This document shows, piece after piece, positions 42,503-50,268 of a DNA stretch of 64,000 nt. Below the pieces are notes generated by a model, which saw only the letters and a program-made list of their open reading frames with translations, ran no database searches and was not told where the DNA came from. Made by a program: the position numbers and the translations under genes. The DNA comes from Tsukamurella sp040611135. Lineage in GTDB: Bacteria; Actinomycetota; Actinomycetes; Mycobacteriales; Mycobacteriaceae. Within the stretch, counting starts at the first letter, position 1. The number at the start of each line of letters is the position of its first letter. The DNA lies in the NCBI RefSeq assembly GCF_040611135.1, contig NZ_JBEXNL010000007.1, positions 124,001 through 188,000 on the forward strand, read 5' to 3'.

Positions 42503-43114
42503 ATGACCTCCGCACTCCTCGCCGGCATGGGCCTCGGCCTCTCGCTCATCGTCGCCATCGGCGCGCAGAACGCCTACGTCCTGCAGGTGGGCGTGCGGGG
42601 TCGCGGGCTCGCGGCGGTTGTCGCGGTGTGCATCGCGTCGGACGTCGTCCTCATCGTCGCGGGAGTCGCCGGGCTCGGGGCGGCCGTGTCCGGGCGGCCG
42701 GTGCTGCTCGAGACGGTCAAGTGGGCCGGTGTCGTGGTGCTCGTCGGGTACGGACTTCGCTCGCTGTGGTCGGCCCGGACCTCGGCCGGCTTGGTCGCGG
42801 GCGGTGACGGCGGGGCGTCGGTCCTGCCGATCGTCGCGGGCGTGCTGGCATTGACCTGGCTCAATCCGCACGTCTATCTCGACACCGTGCTGCTCCTCGG
42901 GTCGGCTTCCACGCGGTACGCCGGTGATCGCTGGTGGTTCGCACTCGGAGCCTGCGTCGCCAGTGTCCTGTGGTTCTGCCTGCTGGGGTTCGGTGCCCGA
43001 CGGATGGCGGGAGTGCTGGGCCGGCCGGGCGTGTGGCGCGCGATCAACCTCGGGATCGGTGTACTCCTGCTGGTCCTCGCGCTGCGCCTCACGACGATGC
43101 CGCTCGGGGGCTGA
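42503..43114 (+). CDS. lysE: LysE-family amino acid exporter
   Basis: LysE exports excess lysine and arginine. This 203-aa membrane protein has about six hydrophobic segments and the family signature GAQNAYVLQVGVRG near residues 20-35, and it retains LTWLNPHVYLDTVLLLG in the second half. The ATG at 42503 is preferred over a GTG at 42497 because of the -10 spacing. It is divergent from lysG, the classic LysG-LysE arrangement of Corynebacterium glutamicum. Confidence 0.93.
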   Translation: MTSALLAGMGLGLSLIVAIGAQNAYVLQVGVRGRGLAAVVAVCIASDVVLIVAGVAGLGAAVSGRPVLLETVKWAGVVVLVGYGLRSLWSARTSAGLVAGGDGGASVLPIVAGVLALTWLNPHVYLDTVLLLGSASTRYAGDRWWFALGACVASVLWFCLLGFGARRMAGVLGRPGVWRAINLGIGVLLLVLALRLTTMPLGG

Positions 43115-43171
43115 GCTGTGTGGCGGATTCCTCCCGTGCAGCGGGCAAGATCGACCACACGACGAAGCGCG

Positions 43172-43177
43172 TACGTT
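43172..43177 (+). promoter_or_regulatory. -10 box (TACGTT) for a leaderless NAD(P)-binding protein
   Basis: TANNNT box 7 nt before the ATG at 43185. Confidence 0.5.
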
Positions 43178-43184
43178 GGAACGC

Positions 43185-43835
43185 ATGGCAGCAGTCACGA
43201 TCATCGGTGGACACGGCAAGATCGCGCTGATTCTGGCGCGGATCCTCAGCTCCCGGGGCGACGTGGTCACCTCCTGGATCCGCGACCCCGGGCAGTCGGA
43301 GGAGGTCGCCGCAACGGGAGCGAGACCGCGGGTCCTCGATGTCGAGAACGCCTCTCGCGAGGAGATCGCTGCCGCCCTCGCCGGGTCGGACGCGGTCGTC
43401 TTCTCCGCGGGCGCCGGCGGGGGGAATCCGGAGCGCACCTACGCCGTCGACCGCGACGCCGCGATCCGCTCGATCCAGGCGGCCGAGCAGGCCGGGGTGA
43501 AGCGCTACGTCATGGTCTCCTACCTCGGGGCCGCGCCCGATCACGGCGTCCCGGAGTCCGATCCGTTCTTCCCCTACGCGGAAGCTAAGGCCGCCGCCGA
43601 TGTCGCGCTGCGCGCCTCCGACCTGGACTGGACCGTGCTCATGCCGGGCCGCCTCACCCTCGACGAGCCGACCGGCCGCGTCGATCCGGACGCGACGCGG
43701 TCCGCGGACAACCCCGGCACGTCGCGCGCGAACGTCGCGCTGGTCGCGGCCTCCGTACTGGACCGGCCGGACACCGTCGGGAAGGACCTGCCCTTCACCG
43801 ACGGCGGTACCGCCATCGAACAGGCCTGGGCCTGA
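43185..43835 (+). CDS. NAD(P)-binding protein, NmrA/atypical SDR type
   Basis: This 216-aa protein has an N-terminal dinucleotide-binding motif (VTIIGGHGKIALILARIL; GxxGxxA-like). It has the SDR-like strand DAVVFSAGAGGGNPERTYAVDRDAA, and an YAEAKAAAD segment resembles the YxxxK of extended SDRs. Such proteins are NAD(P)H sensors or oxidoreductases; the substrate is unknown. It follows lysE but has its own promoter. A strong bidirectional terminator lies downstream. Confidence 0.85.
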   Translation: MAAVTIIGGHGKIALILARILSSRGDVVTSWIRDPGQSEEVAATGARPRVLDVENASREEIAAALAGSDAVVFSAGAGGGNPERTYAVDRDAAIRSIQAAEQAGVKRYVMVSYLGAAPDHGVPESDPFFPYAEAKAAADVALRASDLDWTVLMPGRLTLDEPTGRVDPDATRSADNPGTSRANVALVAASVLDRPDTVGKDLPFTDGGTAIEQAWA

Positions 43836-43846
43836 CCCAGAAGCCG

Positions 43847-43906
43847 ATTGAACACTGTTCATGCACGGGGCGACCTGCGGTTTCACCGTTGGTAACAGTG
43901 TTCAAT
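43847..43906. repeat. Inverted pair of GAACA-n-TGTTC dyads
   Basis: ATTGAACACTGTT (43847-43859) and AACAGTGTTCAAT (43894-43906) form perfect 13-nt arms 34 nt apart. The first copy is itself a 13-bp palindrome, TGAACACTGTTCA. They lie between two converging genes, where no promoter is expected. Confidence 0.75.
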
Positions 43907-43925
43907 TCGGGGGTGGGATGCAGAA

Positions 43926-43960
43926 GGGCCCGGCACCGTCGAGACGACGGTGCCGGGCCC
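43926..43960. terminator. Bidirectional terminator hairpin
   Basis: Perfect 15-bp stem (GGGCCCGGCACCGTC and its complement) with a 5-nt loop, between the convergent NAD(P)-binding gene and pntB. Confidence 0.75.
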
Positions 43961-43973
43961 GAGTGCTGTGGGA

Positions 43974-45425
43974 TCAGCGCATGGCGGAGAGGATGTCCTG
44001 CACGCGGTCCTTGGCGTCACCGAAGAGCATCGCCGAGTTGTCGCGGAAGAACAGCGGGTTCTGGACGCCGGCGTAACCGGCGGCCATGGACCGCTTGAAG
44101 ACGATCACGTTCTCGGCCTCCCACACGGTGAGCACGGGCATGCCCGCGATGGGGCTGCTCGGGTCCTCGGACGCGGCCGGGTTGACCGTGTCGTTGGCAC
44201 CGATCACCAGCACCACGTCGGTGTCCGCGAGGTCGTCGTTGATCTCGTCCATCTCGAGCACGATGTCGTACGGGACCTTCGCCTCGGCGAGGAGCACGTT
44301 CATGTGCCCGGGCAGGCGGCCGGCGACGGGGTGGATGCCGAACCGGACGTCGACGCCCTTCTTGCGCAGCTCGCTGGTGAGCTCGGCCACGCCGTACTGC
44401 GCCTGCGCCACGGCCATGCCGTAGCCCGGGGTGATGACCACGGACTTGGCGCCGGTGAGGAGCTCGGCGACCTGCTCGGCGTTGACCTCGCGGTGCTCGC
44501 CGTAGTCCTTGTCGTCCGCCGGGCCGGCCTCGATGCCGAAGCCACCCGCGATGACGGAGATGAACGACCGGTTCATCGCCTTGCACATGATGTAGCTCAG
44601 GTACGCACCCGAGGAGCCGACGAGCGCGCCGGTGACGATGAGCAGGTCGTTGCTCAGCAGGAAGCCCGACGCCGCCGCGGCCCAGCCGGAGTAGCTGTTG
44701 AGCATCGAGATGACGACGGGCATGTCGCCGCCGCCGATCGAGGCGACCAGGTGCCAGCCCAGGAACAGGGCGAGCGCGGTGATGACCCCGAGCAGGATCA
44801 GCGAGGCGGTGTCGTGGTGCGTGTCGCGAGCGACGTACACCGCGGTCAGAACGACGAACAGCACCAGCGAGCCGACGTTGATGAAGTTCTTGCCCGGCAG
44901 CATCAGCGGCGCCGACTTCATCTTTCCGGACAGCTTCCGGTTGGCGACGATCGACCCGGTCAGGGTGACCGCACCGATGAAGATGCCGATCGCGATCTCG
45001 GCCTCGTGGATGTTGGTCAGCGACCGGATGTCACCGGCGTTCACACCCGTGGTGTCGAAGCCCTCGAGGGCACCGTTCCAACCGATGAGCACGGCGGCGA
45101 GGCCGACGAAGGAGTGGAGCAGGGCGATCAGCTCCGGCATGCCCGTCATCTCGACGATGCGCGCGCGCCAGAATCCGATCAGGGCGCCGATGACGATGGC
45201 ACCGGCCATGAGCACGACCGGCAGCCACTTCAGGTCAAGGCTGTCGAGATCGAAGACCTTCTTGAGCACCAGCGCGATGGTCGCGACGAGCGCGATGCCC
45301 ATGCCGGTGATGCCGTAGGTCAGGCCGCTCTTGGAGGACTCGTGCTTGGACAGCCCGGCCAGCGAGAGGATGAACAGAAGCGACGCGACGATGTACGCCG
45401 CGGTGGCGATTGCGGTGATGGTCAT
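43974..45425 (-). CDS. pntB: Proton-translocating NAD(P) transhydrogenase, beta subunit
   Basis: This 483-aa protein has about nine membrane helices in its first 270 residues. The NADP(H)-binding domain III follows at about residues 300-483 and includes VVITPGYGMAVAQAQY and DVVLVIGANDTVNPAA, both diagnostic. With PntA it reduces NADP+ with NADH, driven by the proton gradient. It starts 3 nt after the pntA stop and ends in front of a strong terminator, so pntAB is a closed operon. Confidence 0.97.
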   Translation of the reverse strand: MTITAIATAAYIVASLLFILSLAGLSKHESSKSGLTYGITGMGIALVATIALVLKKVFDLDSLDLKWLPVVLMAGAIVIGALIGFWRARIVEMTGMPELIALLHSFVGLAAVLIGWNGALEGFDTTGVNAGDIRSLTNIHEAEIAIGIFIGAVTLTGSIVANRKLSGKMKSAPLMLPGKNFINVGSLVLFVVLTAVYVARDTHHDTASLILLGVITALALFLGWHLVASIGGGDMPVVISMLNSYSGWAAAASGFLLSNDLLIVTGALVGSSGAYLSYIMCKAMNRSFISVIAGGFGIEAGPADDKDYGEHREVNAEQVAELLTGAKSVVITPGYGMAVAQAQYGVAELTSELRKKGVDVRFGIHPVAGRLPGHMNVLLAEAKVPYDIVLEMDEINDDLADTDVVLVIGANDTVNPAASEDPSSPIAGMPVLTVWEAENVIVFKRSMAAGYAGVQNPLFFRDNSAMLFGDAKDRVQDILSAMR

Positions 45426-45428
45426 GGA

Positions 45429-46955
45429 TCACGCCCCCTTGCTGAACATGGCGAGCATGCGGCGCGTGACCGCGAATCCACCGAAGATGTTGATCGAGGC
45501 GACCAGGATCGCGATCGTCGACAGCACGAGCACCGTCGTGTTGTCGCTGGCGATCTGCAGCAGCGCACCGACCACGACGACGCCGGAGATGGCGTTCGTC
45601 ACCGACATCAGCGGCGTGTGCAGCGCGTGCGCCACGTTGCCGATGACGTAGTAGCCGATGACGATCGCCAGCATGAGCACGGTGAAGTGCTGCGGCAACG
45701 GGTTGGGCGCGAAGCTGATCAGCAGGCCGAAGAGCACCACGCCGATCAGGGTGAGCGAGACCTTCTTGGACGCCGACATCGGCTCCTTGACGGGCTTCGG
45801 CTCCACCGCGGCAGCGGCTTCCGCCTTCGGCGCGGCCGAGACCTGCACCGGCGGCGGCGGGAACAGCAGCTCGCCCGCGCGGGTCACGGTGATCGACCGC
45901 TGGACCGGGTCCTCGAAGTCGAGCACGAGCTGCCCGTCCTTCTCGGGCGTCACCAGCTTGAGCAGGTTGACGAGGTTCGTGCCGTACAGCTGCGAGGCCT
46001 GCGCGGGTAGGCGACCCGCGAGGTCCGTGTACCCGATGATGGTGACGCCGTTGGGCGTCACGATCGCCTCGTCCTTGACCGCACCCGCGACGTTGCCGCC
46101 GTTCGAGGCTGCCATGTCGACGATGACGCTGCCCGGCTTCATCGAGGCGACCATCTCCTCCGTGATGATCCGCGGCGCGGGGCGCCCGGGGATCAGCGCG
46201 GTGGTGATGATGATGTCGACGTCCTTGCACTGCTCGGCGTACAGCTGCGCCTCGCGTGCCTTGTAGTCGTCGTCCATCTCCTTGGCGTACCCGGTGGCCG
46301 AGACCTCGGCCTTCTCGTTGGCCACGGAGAGGTACTCGCCGCCCAGCGAGGCGACCTGATCGGCCACCTCGGGGCGCGGGTCGGTGGCGCGGACGATCGC
46401 GCCGAGCGAGCCGGCGGCACCGATCGCGGCGAGGCCGGCGACGCCGGCACCCACCACGAGCACCTTGGCCGGCGGGACCTTGCCCGCGGCCGTGACCTGA
46501 CCCGTGAAGAACCGGCCGAAGACGTGCGCCGCCTCGACGACGGCGCGATAGCCGGCGATGTTCGCCATCGACGACAGGACGTCCATCGACTGCGCGCGCG
46601 AGATGCGCGGCACCGACTCCATGGCCAGCGCGGTCAGCTCACGGCGACGCAGGTCCTCGAGCAGCTCGGGGTTCTGGGCGGGTGCCAGGAGGCCCGCGAC
46701 GGTCGCGCCGGGGCGGATACCGTCGAGCTGCGCGGCCGACGGGGCGTTGACGCCCAGCACGATGTCCGCCGTGCGTGCATCACCGATCGACGCACCCGCC
46801 TCGACATAGGCCTCGTCCGAGAACGAGGACGCCGCACCGGCGCCCGAGTCCACGACGACCTCGTAACCGAGCTTGATCAGCTGGGCGACGGTGGCGGGGG
46901 TGGCGGCGACGCGGGTCTCGCCCGGCCGTGCCTCTTTCAAAGCTCCGATGATCAT
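45429..46955 (-). CDS. pntA: NAD(P) transhydrogenase, fused alpha subunit
   Basis: This 508-aa protein has the alanine-dehydrogenase-like NAD(H)-binding domain I (MIIGALKEARPGETRVAATP at the start, LVVGAGVAGLAAIGAAGSLG as the Rossmann loop at about residues 165-190). It ends in a membrane part of about four helices after residue 400. Domain I and the alpha membrane segment are one chain here, unlike the split PntAa/PntAb found in some bacteria. The ATG at 46955 has GGGAG upstream and overlaps the stop of a 20-codon upstream ORF. Confidence 0.96.
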   Translation of the reverse strand: MIIGALKEARPGETRVAATPATVAQLIKLGYEVVVDSGAGAASSFSDEAYVEAGASIGDARTADIVLGVNAPSAAQLDGIRPGATVAGLLAPAQNPELLEDLRRRELTALAMESVPRISRAQSMDVLSSMANIAGYRAVVEAAHVFGRFFTGQVTAAGKVPPAKVLVVGAGVAGLAAIGAAGSLGAIVRATDPRPEVADQVASLGGEYLSVANEKAEVSATGYAKEMDDDYKAREAQLYAEQCKDVDIIITTALIPGRPAPRIITEEMVASMKPGSVIVDMAASNGGNVAGAVKDEAIVTPNGVTIIGYTDLAGRLPAQASQLYGTNLVNLLKLVTPEKDGQLVLDFEDPVQRSITVTRAGELLFPPPPVQVSAAPKAEAAAAVEPKPVKEPMSASKKVSLTLIGVVLFGLLISFAPNPLPQHFTVLMLAIVIGYYVIGNVAHALHTPLMSVTNAISGVVVVGALLQIASDNTTVLVLSTIAILVASINIFGGFAVTRRMLAMFSKGA

Positions 46956-47014
46956 GCGCAGCACTCCCACTGCTGTCCCCCGAACGGGGACATGGTCGGT
47001 TCACCGACGTTCAT
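46952..47014 (-). CDS. Possible 20-codon leader peptide with Trp-Glu-Cys-Cys end, overlapping pntA
   Basis: An ATG at 47014 with AGGA 8-9 nt upstream opens a 20-codon frame. Its last residues are QQWECCA, and its TGA overlaps the pntA ATG (ATGA). The Cys-Cys pair near the end recalls the cysteine-responsive upstream ORFs described in mycobacteria, where stalling at Cys codons changes expression of the downstream gene. This is inferred from layout alone. The same frame is open further upstream without a better start. Confidence 0.45.
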   Translation of the reverse strand: MNVGEPTMSPFGGQQWECCA

Positions 47015-47215
47015 TGATTCGTTCCTGTCGTCCCTACCGGGGCACGCGGATGCGGCCCGGAGCTCCGGCAACAAGGGCGAGGACACACGCGCGTGCACCC
47101 CCGCCGCGGTGTGAACGGGGGCGGATCCCGTGAGGCGCCTGGGATCACCAGGCATCGGAGAAGACGTGGCCCGCCTGATGCTCAGAACAGTGGGCTGACC
47201 ATAACACACCCAAAC

Positions 47216-47722
47216 TTACTCGAAAGTAGGATCCTTAGTGATATTAACCACCTGGTCGGGGCGGGTGTCTTCCGGCAGATCGACGCTCATGTAGCGATCG
47301 ATGAGTGTCGCAAATGTGCGCAATTCGTCCGCCGACCAGTCGGCGGTCCGGGCGGCGATCCGGCGCCGCCACTCGCGGTCGGTGTCGGCCAGCACGCGCT
47401 CGGCGCGCTCGGTGAGGCGCAGCTGCCGCGACCTGGGATTCGCCGGATCGGCGTCGCGGCGGATGAGCCCCCGTCGTTCCAGGCCCGCGAGCTGACGGCT
47501 GGCGGTGGACTTGTCGATCGACACGGCCTCCGCGAGGTCGACGGCGCGAATGCCCGGCGACTCGTGCAACACGAACAGCAGGGTGAAGTCGACGTAGGAG
47601 ACCTCCGCGCCGACGAACCTGGCGTCCGCACGGATCCGCTTGGCCAATCCGACGATGCCCCGCACGATGAGGTCGACGTCGTCGGGCGACCGCGATGGAG
47701 CTCCGCGCGCGGCCCCGGCCAT
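47216..47722 (-). CDS. MarR-family transcriptional regulator
   Basis: This 168-aa protein has the MarR winged helix (GIRAVDLAEAVSIDKSTASR, then QLAGLERRGLIRRDADPANPR) at about residues 50-105, flanked by dimerisation helices. The wing motif DxRSRQLRLT has the usual form. Its ATG overlaps the stop of the upstream dehydrogenase by one base (TGATG), so the two are coupled and it may sense a substrate of that enzyme. The ligand is unknown. Confidence 0.9.
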   Translation of the reverse strand: MAGAARGAPSRSPDDVDLIVRGIVGLAKRIRADARFVGAEVSYVDFTLLFVLHESPGIRAVDLAEAVSIDKSTASRQLAGLERRGLIRRDADPANPRSRQLRLTERAERVLADTDREWRRRIAARTADWSADELRTFATLIDRYMSVDLPEDTRPDQVVNITKDPTFE

Positions 47723-48639
47723 CAGTAGCCCCGGTCCCGATCGATCACGGCGAGCGGCGCCATCCCGTTCGCGAACCGGCGCACGTTCACCTCGACGCGC
47801 TCGAGCAGCGCCGGACGCAGGTGCTGCGGCGGGTTCGCGACGTGCGGGGTGATGATCGCGTTCGGGATCGACCACAGGGGGTGCCCGTCCGGGAGCGGCT
47901 CGGGATCGGTCACGTCGAGGCCGACCCCGCCGATCCGGCCCCCGCGCAGCGCGGCGACCAGGGCGTCGGTGTCGATCAGCGACCCGCGCGCGACGTTGAC
48001 GATCCAGGAGTGCGGCTTCAGCTGCGCGAGGACCTCGGCGTTCACCAGGGCGCGGGTCTGCGGGGTCGACGGTGCCGCCACCACGACGTGATCGACGGTG
48101 GGCCACACCTCGTCGATCCGGTCCGCGGGGACGACCACGGCATCGTCGACGGGCCGGCCCGAGCGGTTGACCGCGACGACCTTGACGCCCAGCGCGCGCA
48201 GCGCGGGGATGAGGTCGCGACCGATGCCGCCCGCGCCGACCACGGCCACCGTCGAACCGCCGAGGCGGCCCGTCCGTGCGGCAGCCGCCGCGGCGTCCCA
48301 CGAGTCCTCCCGACGCCAGAGCCCACGGACCCCGGCGAGGAGCAGCGCCAGGGCCTGCTCGGCGACGGTGGCGGCGTACGCGCCGGCCGCGGAGGTGAAG
48401 ACGACCTCCGGGTGGCGGGCGAGGGCGCCGCTGCCGAGGAAGCCCTCGATGCCGGCGAAGGGGAGTTGCACCCAGCGCACCCCCGAGGGGAGGTCGGGTA
48501 GCGGCGCGCGGGAATCGGTCCAGACGAGGCCGGACGCGCGCGACAGCGGGCCGGGGACGCCGCCGCCCGCGGTGATCGCGGCGTCGAAGTCGGGGTCGGC
48601 CTTCGGCCCCACGGCGATGACGGGTGCGTCCTGTGACAT
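47722..48639 (-). CDS. D-isomer-specific 2-hydroxyacid dehydrogenase
   Basis: This 305-aa NAD(P)-dependent oxidoreductase has the Rossmann motif VAVVGAGGIGRDLIPALRALG, the arginine in NVARGSLIDTDAL, the glutamate in VTDPEPLPDGHPLW, and the catalytic His in IITPHVANPP. It resembles glyoxylate/hydroxypyruvate-type members; the substrate is not known. The ATG at 48639 lies 7 nt after a TAGGCT box. It is divergent from a Cys-rich membrane protein gene and coupled to a MarR gene. Confidence 0.9.
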   Translation of the reverse strand: MSQDAPVIAVGPKADPDFDAAITAGGGVPGPLSRASGLVWTDSRAPLPDLPSGVRWVQLPFAGIEGFLGSGALARHPEVVFTSAAGAYAATVAEQALALLLAGVRGLWRREDSWDAAAAAARTGRLGGSTVAVVGAGGIGRDLIPALRALGVKVVAVNRSGRPVDDAVVVPADRIDEVWPTVDHVVVAAPSTPQTRALVNAEVLAQLKPHSWIVNVARGSLIDTDALVAALRGGRIGGVGLDVTDPEPLPDGHPLWSIPNAIITPHVANPPQHLRPALLERVEVNVRRFANGMAPLAVIDRDRGY

Positions 48640-48646
48640 GCAGGAA

Positions 48647-48652
48647 AGCCTA
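48647..48652 (-). promoter_or_regulatory. -10 box (TAGGCT) for the leaderless dehydrogenase gene
   Basis: TANNNT box 7 nt before the ATG at 48639 on the minus strand. Confidence 0.5.
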
Positions 48653-48703
48653 GTGAGAGCGGGCGGACCGCGTGCCCAGCCGCGCCGACTCGCCGTGTGA
48701 AAA

Positions 48704-48748
48704 CTGAGACTTGTGTTAACTCATGAGTCTCAAGTTAAGATTGAGACT
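48704..48748 (+). promoter_or_regulatory. Promoter with three GAGACT elements, Cys-rich protein gene
   Basis: A TAAGAT -10 (48736-48741) lies 7 nt before the ATG at 48749, and TTGTGT at 48711 is a weak -35. GAGACT occurs at 48706 and 48743 and inverted as AGTCTC at 48726, so the repeats bracket and fill the promoter, suggesting an operator. Confidence 0.5.
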
Positions 48749-49366
48749 ATGGCCACGCATTTCCTCGACCACGCGCAGCCCCGTCTCGCCGCGCTCCGTC
48801 GTCGCCTCGCCGCGACGACGATGGGCCGACGATTCGACGAGGTGCGGCCGACGACGACCTGGAAGGTGGCCAGTTCGGTCGTCTACTCCGGAATCATCGC
48901 GGTGGCCGTGATGGGCGCCGCGGTCCTGCTCCTGGGCGTCAAGCCCGCGAGCCCCGAGGTCGCGCCGGTCAGCGCGGTCGAGGTCGGGGACTGCGTGACG
49001 GTGTCCGGCGGGAACGCCGTGCGCACGGGCTGCGACGGTGACGGCTTCAGCTTCGCCGTCGCGGAGAAGCTCGCCGCGAAGACCGCCTGCAGCGTGCCGA
49101 GCTACGCCCGCGTCGAATCCGCGGGCGCGACGCTGTGCGTAGTCCCGCGGCTCACGCTGGGCAGTTGCTATCAGGTCAAGCCCGACGCTGCCGCGACCAC
49201 GGACATCCGGCCCGTCACCTGCCCGACCGCGCTGGGCAGCGGACCGTCGAACGTGATCCGCGTGACCGAGCGCGCGGGCGGCGCCCCGCTGACCTGCCGG
49301 GGCTCGACGGCGCTCAACTACGCCGCACCGCAGCGCGTGAGCTACTGCATCGCTCCGGTGAACTAG
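48749..49366 (+). CDS. Membrane-anchored protein with Cys-rich extracytoplasmic domain
   Basis: This 205-aa protein has a basic cytosolic segment, one membrane helix at about residues 43-65 (VVYSGIIAVAVMGAAVLLLGV), and an exported domain of about 135 residues with eight cysteines (GDC, TGC, TAC, TLC, GSC, VTC, LTC, SYC), consistent with four disulfides. The VEVGDCVTV start recalls the LppU/Septum_form type of small exported domains in Mycobacteriales; this is a weak resemblance. Its function is unknown. It has its own leaderless-type promoter with repeated GAGACT elements. Confidence 0.75.
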   Translation: MATHFLDHAQPRLAALRRRLAATTMGRRFDEVRPTTTWKVASSVVYSGIIAVAVMGAAVLLLGVKPASPEVAPVSAVEVGDCVTVSGGNAVRTGCDGDGFSFAVAEKLAAKTACSVPSYARVESAGATLCVVPRLTLGSCYQVKPDAAATTDIRPVTCPTALGSGPSNVIRVTERAGGAPLTCRGSTALNYAAPQRVSYCIAPVN

Positions 49367-49377
49367 CCCGGACGCGG

Positions 49378-49875
49378 TCAGCGCCCCGCCGCCTGCTCGC
49401 CCCGTAGCGTCATGACGGTGCTGGTAGCGGTCATGACATCCTTGCCGTCGGTGTCGCGCGTGATGACGCAGGACCAGTGCGACACGGTGCGCCCGACGTG
49501 CGTCGCGCGGGCTGTAGCGGTGAGACCGCCGTCCCAGCTCGGCCGCAGGAAGGTCGCGGCGAGCCCGATGCTGGTGAAGCTCTCGCCCGGGCCCATCAGC
49601 GTGGAGCACGCCGTGCCGATCGCCGCGTCGGCGAGCTCCGTCAGGAAGCCGCCGTGCACGGTGCCCTGCTGGTTCCCGACCCGGTCGACGCGGGCGTCGA
49701 CCGCGAGGACGGCCTCCGCCTCGCCGATCACGATGAGCCTGAAGCCCAGCGTCCGGGAGATCGCGGTCGGGTACCGCATGTGCGTGCGATACTCCGGACG
49801 CAGCGTCCCGTCGATCATGTGCCGCAGGTAGTCGAGGACGGGCAGGTCGACGGAACCCTCCTCCGCGGGCCCCAT
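49378..49875 (-). CDS. PaaI-type hotdog-fold thioesterase
   Basis: This 165-aa protein has the hotdog-fold thioesterase signature NQQGTVHGGFLTELADAAIGTACS, in which HGG and the following acidic residue form the active-site region. The strand pattern of PaaI/acyl-CoA thioesterases follows (GLAATFLRPSWDGGLTATARATHVGR). The acyl substrate is unknown. The ATG at 49875 shares one base with the stop of the upstream cupin gene (TGATG), so the two are coupled. Confidence 0.85.
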   Translation of the reverse strand: MGPAEEGSVDLPVLDYLRHMIDGTLRPEYRTHMRYPTAISRTLGFRLIVIGEAEAVLAVDARVDRVGNQQGTVHGGFLTELADAAIGTACSTLMGPGESFTSIGLAATFLRPSWDGGLTATARATHVGRTVSHWSCVITRDTDGKDVMTATSTVMTLRGEQAAGR

Positions 49876-50216
49876 CAGTGGCTCCACGCCGGCTTGCCGC
49901 CGGCCGCGTTCGAGGTGACCGCCGGCCCGACGATGAGGAAGTGCGCCTCCGTCGGCGCCACCGGCGCGTGCTCGACGCCCGCGGGCACCGTGAAGAGGTC
50001 TCCCGGCTCCAGCACGACATCGCGATCCCGCAGCCGGACGGTCAGCTCGCCGTTGAGCAGCAGGAAGGTCTCGTCCTGGTCGTCGTGCGCGTGCCAGTCG
50101 ACCTCGCCGATGCCCTTGGCCACCTTGAACAGGTTCCCGTTCGCGCGCCCGAGGATCCGCTGGTTCCAGTACTCCTGCAGCTCTTCCGCTTCCCGGAAGA
50201 CGTTGTGCTTGTCCAC
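49875..50216 (-). CDS. Small cupin-domain protein
   Basis: This 113-aa single-domain cupin has motif 1 VDWHAHDDQDETFLLLNGEL (HxH-x4-E-x6-G; the metal ligands) and motif 2 DLFTVPAGVEHAPVAP. Small cupins include sensors, isomerases and metal-dependent oxygenases; which one this is cannot be told. The GTG at 50216 (VDKHNVFREAEEL) is the likely start, and a GTG at 50243 is possible. It is divergent from a GlxA-type AraC regulator, which may control it. Confidence 0.8.
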   Translation of the reverse strand: MDKHNVFREAEELQEYWNQRILGRANGNLFKVAKGIGEVDWHAHDDQDETFLLLNGELTVRLRDRDVVLEPGDLFTVPAGVEHAPVAPTEAHFLIVGPAVTSNAAGGKPAWSH

Positions 50217-50252
50217 GCGCCCCAGTGTGCGCGGGGGAGACACGTCGCAGAA

Positions 50253-50268
50253 GTGCTAGGAATAGCAC
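50253..50268. promoter_or_regulatory. Palindrome abutting the AraC-family start
   Basis: GTGCTA and TAGCAC arms around GGAA end directly at the ATG at 50269, in the cupin/AraC divergent region. A near-TANNNT element (TAGGAA) lies inside it, so a bound protein would block initiation. Confidence 0.5.

Noticed and set aside
46952..47209. 85-aa minus-strand protein upstream of pntA
   Set aside because: Only its last 20 codons have a ribosome-binding site; the upstream part lacks a credible start and has shadow-like composition.
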